Of a stretch of DNA of 5,767 nt, positions 1 through 5,226 are shown piece after piece. Each line of letters begins with the position of its first letter. Position 1 is the stretch's first letter. Under the pieces are notes generated by a model. It was not told the DNA's origin. It did no database searches and was given only the letters and a program-made list of their open reading frames with translations. The position numbers and the translations under genes were made by a program. Source of the DNA: Pseudorhodoplanes sp. (GTDB taxonomy: Bacteria; Pseudomonadota; Alphaproteobacteria; Rhizobiales; Xanthobacteraceae); NCBI GenBank assembly GCA_008933495.1, contig WBUW01000223.1, positions 1-5,767 on the forward strand, written 5' to 3'.

Positions 1-1
1 T

Positions 2-55
2 GACGGGCGCAAGGTACGCGTGGCCAAGCGTTCGGGAGTCGAGATCGATGGCTGA
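2..55 (+). CDS. rplX: 50S ribosomal protein L24, C-terminal end (partial)
   Basis: The frame opening at base 2 reads DGRKVRVAKRSGVEIDG and stops at TGA 53-55; the rest of the gene lies upstream of the window. L24 is an early-assembling 50S protein that helps initiate folding of 23S rRNA and sits near the exit of the peptide tunnel. The G-K/R-VRVAKRSG-x-ID ending is typical of bacterial L24 C-termini, and rplX is the usual gene just before rplE in the spc operon. Its last eight bases overlap the start of rplE (ATG at 48), which suggests translational coupling. Only 17 residues are visible, so the call leans heavily on gene order. Confidence 0.88.
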   Translation, partial: DGRKVRVAKRSGVEIDG

Positions 56-605
56 GACACAGATCAGGCCGCGGCTGAGGACCCAGTTCGACGAGGTCAT
101 CCGCGGCAAGCTGACCGAGCAGTTCGGTTACAAGAACCGCATGCAGGTGCCGGTGCTGGACAAGGTCGTGCTCAATATGGGCATCGGCGAGGGCGCCAGC
201 GACCGCAAGAAGGTCGAGAACGCAGCCGCCGACCTGGCGCTGATCGCCGGCCAGAAGGTGATCATCACCCGCTCGCGCAAGTCGATCGCGACCTTCAAGC
301 TGCGCGACGGCCAGGCCATCGGCTGCAAAGTCACGCTGCGCAAGGTGCGCATGTACGAGTTCGTCGACCGGCTGGTGAACATCGCGCTGCCGCGCATCCG
401 CGACTTCCGCGGGCTCAACCCGAAGAGCTTCGACGGGCGCGGCAATTATTCGCTCGGGATCAAGGAACACATCGTGTTCCCGGAAATCGACTTCGACAAG
501 GCGTCGGACGTCTGGGGCCTCGACATCACGATCTGCACGACGGCGCGCAGCGACGAGGAGGCGCGCGCGCTTTTGACCGCATTCAATTTCCCCTTCCGGC
601 AGTGA
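48..605 (+). CDS. rplE: 50S ribosomal protein L5
   Basis: L5 (185 aa; E. coli 179) binds 5S rRNA together with L18 and L25 in the central protuberance of the 50S subunit and contacts the 30S subunit across a bridge and P-site tRNA. Visible family blocks are VPVLDKVVLNMGIGEG (residues 34-49), the L5 signature region ALIAGQKVIITRSRKS (about 64-79), the ATFKLRDGQAIGCKVTLR block (81-98), and the C-terminal GRGNYSLGIKEHIVFPEID stretch (130-148) ending in FPFRQ. The ATG at 48 lies 9 nt after a GGGAG Shine-Dalgarno core (34-38) located inside rplX, and the reading frame overlaps rplX by 8 nt. Length, motifs and neighbours agree, so the assignment is secure. Confidence 0.99.
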   Translation: MAETQIRPRLRTQFDEVIRGKLTEQFGYKNRMQVPVLDKVVLNMGIGEGASDRKKVENAAADLALIAGQKVIITRSRKSIATFKLRDGQAIGCKVTLRKVRMYEFVDRLVNIALPRIRDFRGLNPKSFDGRGNYSLGIKEHIVFPEIDFDKASDVWGLDITICTTARSDEEARALLTAFNFPFRQ

Positions 606-645
606 GAGCACGCACCTCTCAGACGCGGAGAGCCAGGAGAGCCTG

Positions 646-951
646 ATGGCAAAGAAGAGTTCGATCGAGAAGGACAAGCGGCGCCGCCGCCTGGCCAAGA
701 AGTTTGCGGGCCGGCGCGCCCGGCTGAAGGCGATCGTCGCCGACAAGTCGAAGCCGATGGAAGAGCGCTTTGCGGCCTCGCTCAAGCTTGCCGAGGTGCC
801 GCGCAATTCCTCGCGCACGCGCATCCATAACCGCTGCGAGGTATCCGGCCGCCCGAAAGCCTATTACCGCAAGCTGAAGATGAGCCGCATCGCGCTGCGC
901 GAGCTCGGCAACAAGGGCCTGATCCCGGGCCTCGTGAAGTCGAGCTGGTGA
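646..951 (+). CDS. rpsN: 30S ribosomal protein S14 (zinc-independent, long form)
   Basis: S14 (101 aa, the same length as E. coli S14) belongs to the 3' major (head) domain of the 30S subunit and helps shape the A and P sites. The N-terminus is highly basic (KRRRRLAKKFAGRRARLK, residues 11-28). The S14 signature RTRIHNRCEVSGRPKAYYRK spans residues 57-76. Only one cysteine (Cys64) is present, so the paired CxxC zinc knuckles of the short 'C+' form are absent and this is the long 'C-' form. An AGGAGA Shine-Dalgarno (635-640) sits 5 nt before the ATG. The stop TGA (949-951) touches the Shine-Dalgarno of rpsH, placing the two genes in a closely coupled pair. Confidence 0.99.
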   Translation: MAKKSSIEKDKRRRRLAKKFAGRRARLKAIVADKSKPMEERFAASLKLAEVPRNSSRTRIHNRCEVSGRPKAYYRKLKMSRIALRELGNKGLIPGLVKSSW

Positions 952-956
952 GGAGG
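951..956 (+). promoter_or_regulatory. Strong Shine-Dalgarno of rpsH, sharing a base with the rpsN stop
   Basis: A perfect AGGAGG begins on the last base of the rpsN TGA stop codon and lies 5 nt before the rpsH ATG at 962. A ribosome finishing rpsN would be placed on this site, so rpsH can be loaded independently or by reinitiation. It fixes the rpsH start. Confidence 0.85.
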
Positions 957-961
957 GTCCG

Positions 962-1360
962 ATGGCAGTCAACGATCCGCTTGGCGATCTGATCACCCGC
1001 ATCCGCAACGCCGCCGCGCGCAACAAGGCGAAGGTGTCCTCGCCCGGCTCGCGCCTGCGCACGAGCGTGCTCGAAGTGCTCAGGTCCGAGGGCTATATCC
1101 GCGGCTATTCGACCGTCGAGCACAAGGACGGCCGCAACGAGCTCGAGATCGAGCTGAAATATTTCGAAGGCGAACCGGCGATCCGCGAAATCTCGCGCGT
1201 CTCCAAGCCGGGCCGGCGCGTCTATGTGTCGGCCAGGCACCTGCCGCGCGTGAATAACGGGCTCGGGATCGCCATCATGTCGACGCCCAAGGGCGTCATG
1301 GCCGACCATGCCGCTCGCGACGCCAATGTCGGCGGCGAGGTCCTGTTGACGGTGTTCTGA
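962..1360 (+). CDS. rpsH: 30S ribosomal protein S8
   Basis: S8 (132 aa; E. coli 130) is a primary 16S rRNA-binding protein that nucleates the central domain of the 30S subunit by binding helix 21. The N-terminal domain starts NDPLGDLITRIRNA (residues 4-17). The C-terminal domain carries the family signature GLGIAIMSTPKGVMADHAAR (100-119), where the STPKGVM loop contacts rRNA, and ends GGEVLLTVF. In E. coli S8 is also the repressor of the spc operon, binding mRNA near the start of rplE; whether that applies here is not shown by sequence alone. The stop is only 2 nt before the rplF ATG. Confidence 0.99.
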   Translation: MAVNDPLGDLITRIRNAAARNKAKVSSPGSRLRTSVLEVLRSEGYIRGYSTVEHKDGRNELEIELKYFEGEPAIREISRVSKPGRRVYVSARHLPRVNNGLGIAIMSTPKGVMADHAARDANVGGEVLLTVF

Positions 1361-1362
1361 TC

Positions 1363-1896
1363 ATGTCGCGCATCGGCAAAAAAGCAGTCACGGTCCCCTC
1401 CGGCGTCACCGCCAATGTGCAGGGCCAGACGATCAGCGTGAAGGGCCCGAAGGGCGCGCTGTCGCTCGTTCTTGACGAGTCGCTGTCGGCCAGGCTCGAC
1501 GGCAATGCGCTGCAGATCGCCAAGCGCAACGAGAGCCCGCGCGCCAAATCGATGTGGGGCACCGCGCGCACGCTGGTGAACAACCTGATGACCGGCGTCA
1601 CCAAGGGGTTCGAGCGCAAGCTCGAAATCACCGGCGTCGGCTACCGCGCCGCCGTGCAGGGCAAGAACCTGCAACTGTCGCTCGGCTACAGCCACGATGT
1701 CGTCTATCCGATCCCCGAGGGGATCGCGGTGGCGACGCCCAAGCCGACCGAGGTCGTGGTGTCGGGCATCGACCGCAAGAAGGTCGGGCAGGTGGCGGCG
1801 GAAATCCGCGAATTCCGTCCGCCCGAGCCGTACAAGGGCAAGGGCGTGAAGTACGAAGGCGAATACATCTTCCGCAAGGAAGGCAAGAAGAAGTAA
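1363..1896 (+). CDS. rplF: 50S ribosomal protein L6
   Basis: L6 (177 aa, the same length as E. coli L6) binds 23S rRNA near the sarcin-ricin loop and the factor-binding site. Two tandem L6 folds are expected: an N-terminal one from SRIGKKAVTVPSGV (residues 2-15) to about residue 80, and a second from about 83, including ERKLEITGVGYRAAVQG (84-100). The family signature PEPYKGKGVKY occupies 154-164 and is followed by a lysine-rich end (EGKKK). The ATG begins 2 nt after the rpsH stop and no good Shine-Dalgarno lies 5-12 nt upstream; the nearest purine run, GGCGAGG, is over 20 nt away. Translation is therefore probably by reinitiation after rpsH. Confidence 0.99.
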   Translation: MSRIGKKAVTVPSGVTANVQGQTISVKGPKGALSLVLDESLSARLDGNALQIAKRNESPRAKSMWGTARTLVNNLMTGVTKGFERKLEITGVGYRAAVQGKNLQLSLGYSHDVVYPIPEGIAVATPKPTEVVVSGIDRKKVGQVAAEIREFRPPEPYKGKGVKYEGEYIFRKEGKKK

Positions 1897-1907
1897 CGGA
1901 GCGCGCG

Positions 1908-2264
<357 letters not shown>

Positions 2265-2311
2265 ACGGGCGAAGAGGATCAGGGCCGCAAACGCCCGAAG
2301 GAACGAAACAC

Positions 2312-2881
2312 ATGGCACGAGAACCCAGACGCGAACGCAGCGGCGAGCGGGAAGAGCGCGACAGCGAATTTGTCGACAAGCTCGTCCACATCAACCGCGT
2401 CGCCAAGGTGGTCAAGGGCGGCCGGCGCTTCGGCTTTGCCGCGCTTGTGGTCGTCGGCGACCAGAAGGGCCGCGTCGGCTTCGGCCACGGCAAGGCGCGC
2501 GAAGTGCCCGAGGCGATCCGCAAGGCAACCGACGCCGCCAAGCGCAACCTGACGCGGGTGCCGCTGCGCGAGGGCCGCACGCTGCATCATGACGTGTACG
2601 GCCGGCACGGCGCCGGCAAGGTGCACCTGCGCGCCGCCCCTCCCGGCACCGGCATCATCGCCGGCGGCCCGATGCGCGCGGTGTTCGACACCCTCGGCAT
2701 GCAGGACGTGGTGGCCAAGTCGCTCGGCTCGTCCAATCCCTACAACATGGTGCGCGCGACCTTCGACGCCCTCAAGCGCCAGGATTCGCCGCGCACCGTC
2801 GCCGCCCGCCGCAGCATCAAGGTCTCCACGCTGCAATCGCGCCGCCGCGAAGGCGGCGAGGCCGAAGCCGCGGCCGACTGA
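2312..2881 (+). CDS. rpsE: 30S ribosomal protein S5
   Basis: S5 (189 aa; E. coli 167) lies at the 30S neck near the mRNA entry site, and it affects decoding fidelity and helicase activity. After an Arg/Glu-rich N-terminal leader (1-18) comes the dsRBD-like N domain (about 20-83) with NRVAKVVKGGRRFGF (28-42); the loop around VKGG is the part where spectinomycin-resistance changes occur in E. coli. The VGDQKGRVGFGHGKAREVPEA stretch spans 48-68. The C-terminal domain (about 102-175) includes APPGTGIIAGGPMRAVFD (109-126) and the block SLGSSNPYNMVRATFDAL (137-154). The extra length compared with E. coli lies at both ends, including an acidic tail GGEAEAAAD. AAGGAA (2298-2303) is 8 nt before the ATG. 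The 47-nt gap after rplR holds nothing else I can identify. Confidence 0.99.
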   Translation: MAREPRRERSGEREERDSEFVDKLVHINRVAKVVKGGRRFGFAALVVVGDQKGRVGFGHGKAREVPEAIRKATDAAKRNLTRVPLREGRTLHHDVYGRHGAGKVHLRAAPPGTGIIAGGPMRAVFDTLGMQDVVAKSLGSSNPYNMVRATFDALKRQDSPRTVAARRSIKVSTLQSRRREGGEAEAAAD

Positions 2882-2907
2882 GCAAGCGCAGGAAGAGCAG
2901 GCCCGCC

Positions 2908-3102
2908 ATGGCGAACACCAAAACCATCAAGGTCGAGCAGATCGGCAGCCCGATCCGCCGCCATTTCGACCAGCGCAAGACGCTGATCGGTCTCGGACTG
3001 AACAAGATCGGCCGGGTGCGGGATCTGCCCGACACGCCGGCGACGCGCGGCATGATCGCCAAGGTCGCCCATCTCGTCCGCGTCGTGGGCGAGGGCCGGT
3101 GA
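2908..3102 (+). CDS. rpmD: 50S ribosomal protein L30
   Basis: L30 is a small 50S protein (64 aa here; E. coli 59) that binds 23S rRNA. The sequence fits the family: TKTIKVEQIGSPIRRHFDQR (residues 4-23), then TLIGLGLNKIGRVRDLPDTP (25-44), then the helix RGMIAKVAHLVRVV (47-60). It occupies the standard position between rpsE and rplO. Purine-rich AGGAAG (2890-2895) and GCAGG (2897-2901) precede the ATG. Its TGA stop (3100-3102) is followed by the longest non-coding gap in the window, which holds a palindromic repeat. Confidence 0.98.
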   Translation: MANTKTIKVEQIGSPIRRHFDQRKTLIGLGLNKIGRVRDLPDTPATRGMIAKVAHLVRVVGEGR

Positions 3103-3113
3103 AGGACGAATTC

Positions 3114-3186
3114 GTCATGGCCGGGCCTGCCCCGGCAGTCCATCGTTGTGCGAAAGATGGATACCCGGGTCGGGCCCGGGCATGAC
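3114..3186. repeat. Palindromic intergenic repeat (REP/MITE-like), 31-nt arms with 11-nt loop
   Basis: The left arm 3114-3144 (starting GTCATGGCCGGGCC) and right arm 3156-3186 (ending GGGCCCGGGCATGAC) are inverted copies matching at 25 of 31 positions by my hand alignment, separated by an 11-nt loop (3145-3155). Each arm also contains its own perfect 6-bp hairpin with a 5-nt loop: GCCGGG/CCCGGC at 3120-3136 and CCCGGG/CCCGGG at 3164-3180. The outline GTCATGGCCGGG...CCCGGGCATGAC resembles a repeat common between genes in Bradyrhizobium-like genomes, whose spurious translations give peptides such as VMAGxxPAxH and PGHDE. Here the strands read VMAGPAPAVHR and GRPGHDEF. Recognition of the family is from memory. 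There is no T-tract after it, so it is not an obvious intrinsic terminator. Confidence 0.82.
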
Positions 3187-3193
3187 CAGCGAG

Positions 3194-3202
3194 AGGTGAG
3201 GA
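3194..3202 (+). promoter_or_regulatory. Shine-Dalgarno region of rplO, just after the palindrome
   Basis: The AGGTGA (3194-3199, 10 nt before the ATG) and GAGGA (3198-3202, 7 nt before) cores overlap. Either could pair with the 3' end of 16S rRNA. The site starts only 7 nt after the right arm of the palindrome, so a folded hairpin would sit directly beside the ribosome-binding site without covering it. It supports ATG 3210 as the rplO start. Confidence 0.75.
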
Positions 3203-3209
3203 CGCAACG

Positions 3210-3842
3210 ATGAAGCTTAACCAGATCGCGGACAATCCGGGCGCGCGCAAGAAGCGCGTGCGCATCGGGCGCGGCATCGGCTCGGGCTGCGGCAAGACCG
3301 GCGGCCGCGGCGGCAAGGGCCAGACCGCGCGCTCGGGCGTGCGCATCAAGGGTTTCGAAGGCGGCCAGATGCCGCTGCACCGCCGGCTGCCCAAGCGCGG
3401 CTTCCGCAACACCGCGTTTGCTGCAACTTTCAACGAGATCAATGTCGGCGACGTGCAGAAGGCGATCGACGCCGGCACGCTCGACGCCCGGGCGCCGATC
3501 GACGTCGCCGCGCTCGTCAAAGCCGGCCTGCTGCGCCGTGAAAAGGCGGGCGTGAAGCTGCTCGGCGGCGGCGAGATCAAGGCCAAGGCCGAGTTCTCGG
3601 TCTGGCGCGCCTCCCGGTCCGCGGTCGCCGCGGTCGAGAAGGCGGGCGGGGCGGTGAAAATCCTCGCCCCCGCCAGAGCGGCGCCGGCCGAGCCCAAGGG
3701 CAAGAACGCGCGTTTTGCCGCCGGTCTCGACAAGCCGAAAGTGATGGAGCCCGCGCCGAAGGCCGAAGGCAAGGCCGAGAAGGCCAAGGCCGATAACAAG
3801 CCCGAGAAGCCGGCAAAATCCGCAAGCAAGGACGCCGGGTGA
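3210..3842 (+). CDS. rplO: 50S ribosomal protein L15 with extended C-terminal tail
   Basis: L15 is a late-assembly 50S protein that threads a long basic arm into 23S rRNA. The glycine/arginine-rich arm is clear: RIGRGIGSGCGKTGGRGGKG (residues 18-37), then GFEGGQMPLHRRLPKRGF (48-65). The globular core follows, with VAALVKAGLLRREKAGVKLLG (99-119) and the signature region up to AVEKAGGAVKIL (141-152). Residues about 153-210 are extra: a low-complexity stretch rich in Ala, Lys, Pro and Glu with no family motif, giving 210 aa against 144 in E. coli and about 160 as I recall for related rhizobia. The tail stays in frame and ends at a normal TGA 52 nt before secY, so it does not look like a frameshift, although a sequencing indel near residue 153 cannot be excluded. 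Confidence 0.97.
   Translation: MKLNQIADNPGARKKRVRIGRGIGSGCGKTGGRGGKGQTARSGVRIKGFEGGQMPLHRRLPKRGFRNTAFAATFNEINVGDVQKAIDAGTLDARAPIDVAALVKAGLLRREKAGVKLLGGGEIKAKAEFSVWRASRSAVAAVEKAGGAVKILAPARAAPAEPKGKNARFAAGLDKPKVMEPAPKAEGKAEKAKADNKPEKPAKSASKDAG
3759..3793 (+). repeat. rplO: In-frame short repeats (AAGGCC units) within the L15 tail
   Basis: AAGGCCGA occurs at 3759-3766, 3771-3778 and 3786-3793, with a variant AAGGCCAA at 3780-3787. The offsets of 12, 9 and 6 nt are all multiples of three, so each unit encodes Lys-Ala at the same codon phase (residues 184, 188, 191, 193), giving KAEGKAEKAKAD. The pattern suggests growth of the tail by replication slippage. Confidence 0.7.
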
Positions 3843-3883
3843 GCCTTATATGAAGCCTTCACGGCCTCGGGGCTAACGGCGGC

Positions 3884-3889
3884 AGGAGG
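3884..3889 (+). promoter_or_regulatory. Strong Shine-Dalgarno of secY
   Basis: A perfect AGGAGG lies 5 nt before ATG 3895. With the 52-nt gap after rplO, it suggests secY is loaded with ribosomes independently rather than by reinitiation. I saw no convincing -35/-10 pair or T-tailed hairpin in the rest of the gap (3843-3883). Confidence 0.85.
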
Positions 3890-3894
3890 AAATC

Positions 3895-5226
3895 ATGGTC
3901 TCCGCAGCGGAACAACTGGCGGCAAACCTCAATTTTTCGGCTTTCGCCAAGGCCGAAGAACTGAAGAAGCGCATCTGGTTCACGCTCGGGGCGCTCCTGG
4001 TTTACCGGCTCGGCACCTATATTCCGCTGCCCGGCATCGACCCCTCGGCCTGGGAACAGATTTTCCGCACCCAGGCCGGCGGCATTCTCGGCATGTTCAA
4101 CATGTTCGCCGGCGGCGGCATCCAGCGCATGGCGATCTTTGCGCTGAACATCATGCCCTACATCTCCGCCTCGATCATCATCCAGTTGATGACGACGGTG
4201 TCGCCGACGCTCGAAGCGCTCAAGAAAGAGGGCGAGGCGGGCCGCAAGACCATCAACCAGTACACGCGCTATCTCACCGTCCTGCTGGCGGCGTTCCAGG
4301 CCTATGGCATCGCCGTCGGCCTGGAAGGCGCCGGCAATGTGATTTCCGAGCCGGGCATGTTCTTCCGCATCTCGACGGTCATCACGCTGACCGGCGGCAC
4401 CATGTTCCTGATGTGGCTCGGCGAGCAGATCACCGCGCGCGGCATCGGCAACGGCATTTCGCTGATCATCATGGCCGGCATCGTCGCCGAGCTGCCCTCG
4501 GCCATCGCCGGCACGCTGGAGCTCGGCCGCCAGGGCGCGCTGTCGACCGGGCTGATCCTGGTCGTGCTGGTCATGGCGGTGGTGGTGATCGCCTTCATCG
4601 TGTTCATGGAGCGCGCCCAGCGCCGCCTCCTGATCCAGTATCCCAAGCGTCAGGTCGGCAACCGCATGTTCGAGGGCCAGTCCTCGCACCTGCCGCTCAA
4701 GCTCAACACCTCCGGCGTCATTCCGCCGATCTTTGCCTCCTCGCTGCTGCTGTTGCCGACCACGGTCGCCAACTTCAATGCCGGGCAGGGCCCGGGCTGG
4801 CTCACCACCATCACGACCGAGCTGTCGCACGGCCGTCCGCTGTTCCTTGTGCTCTATATCGCGCTGATCGTGTTCTTCGCGTTCTTCTATACCGCGATCG
4901 TGCTCAATCCGACCGAGACCGCGGACAACCTGAAGAAGCACGGCGGCTTCATCCCGGGCATCCGTCCCGGCGAGCGCACGGCCGAATATATCGACTATGT
5001 GCTGAGCCGCATCACGGTGGTCGGGGCGATCTATCTGTCGATCGTCTGCCTCATCCCGGAAATCCTGATTTCCTATGCGGCGGTGCCGTTCTATTTCGGC
5101 GGCACCTCGCTCCTGATCGTGGTGAGCGTGACCATGGATACGGTGGCGCAGGTCCAGGGCCATCTGCTGGCGCATCAGTATGAGGGCCTGATCAAGCGCT
5201 CGAAATTGCGGGGGCCGATGCGATGA
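3895..5226 (+). CDS. secY: Protein translocase subunit SecY
   Basis: SecY forms the membrane channel of the SecYEG translocon, through which unfolded proteins cross or enter the inner membrane, driven by SecA or the ribosome. At 443 aa it matches E. coli SecY in length. Ten hydrophobic segments are visible, roughly at residues 25-44, 77-98, 120-143, 155-175, 184-204, 217-237, 271-292, 315-337, 373-392 and 396-416. The plug region (about 62-74, GGILGMFNMFAGG) follows segment 1. GRKTINQYTRYLT (116-128) precedes segment 3. The cytosolic C5 loop NPTETADNLKKHGGFIPGIRPGE (338-360) carries Arg357 at the same number as the functionally critical E. coli Arg357. The tail AQVQGHLLAHQYEGLIKRSK (418-437) is typical. 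The last four bases overlap adk. Confidence 0.99.
   Translation: MVSAAEQLAANLNFSAFAKAEELKKRIWFTLGALLVYRLGTYIPLPGIDPSAWEQIFRTQAGGILGMFNMFAGGGIQRMAIFALNIMPYISASIIIQLMTTVSPTLEALKKEGEAGRKTINQYTRYLTVLLAAFQAYGIAVGLEGAGNVISEPGMFFRISTVITLTGGTMFLMWLGEQITARGIGNGISLIIMAGIVAELPSAIAGTLELGRQGALSTGLILVVLVMAVVVIAFIVFMERAQRRLLIQYPKRQVGNRMFEGQSSHLPLKLNTSGVIPPIFASSLLLLPTTVANFNAGQGPGWLTTITTELSHGRPLFLVLYIALIVFFAFFYTAIVLNPTETADNLKKHGGFIPGIRPGERTAEYIDYVLSRITVVGAIYLSIVCLIPEILISYAAVPFYFGGTSLLIVVSVTMDTVAQVQGHLLAHQYEGLIKRSKLRGPMR

Larger units (their letters stand above)
3098..3204. repeat. Near-exact direct repeats flanking the palindromic element
   Basis: GGTGAAGGACG (3098-3108) and GGTGAGGACG (3195-3204) differ by a single inserted A and lie 97 nt apart, one on each side of the palindrome. 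The left copy contains the rpmD stop codon; the right copy contains the purine-rich ribosome-binding sequence of rplO. They may be a duplication made when the element entered, or two unrelated Shine-Dalgarno-like stretches that happen to look alike. Confidence 0.5.

Noticed and set aside
1554..1907. An N-terminal extension of L18 (in-frame open sequence back to 1554)
   Set aside because: It overlaps rplF in another frame and reads as a Arg/Gly-rich shadow; ATG 1908 has a Shine-Dalgarno and gives the family's usual length.
3117..3185. A 22-codon ORF (MAGPAPAVHR...) in the rpmD-rplO gap
   Set aside because: It is just a translation of the palindromic repeat; translations of this kind are a familiar source of spurious small proteins. 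No Shine-Dalgarno of note precedes it.
3114..3186. The palindrome as a rho-independent terminator after rpmD
   Set aside because: No run of T follows the right arm (the sequence continues CAGCGAGAGG), and essential genes of the same operon lie downstream.
3843..3883. A possible promoter (TTATAT) or hairpin (AGCCTT...GGGGCT) before secY
   Set aside because: There is no matching -35 at proper spacing, the stem needs two G-U pairs and has no T-tract; too weak to call.
3859..5175. A 438-codon open frame on the minus strand opposite secY, and similar long minus-strand frames opposite rplO and other genes
   Set aside because: The protein is a His/Asp/Arg/Gln-rich low-complexity sequence typical of the antisense of a G+C-rich membrane protein gene, and it fully overlaps well-supported genes.
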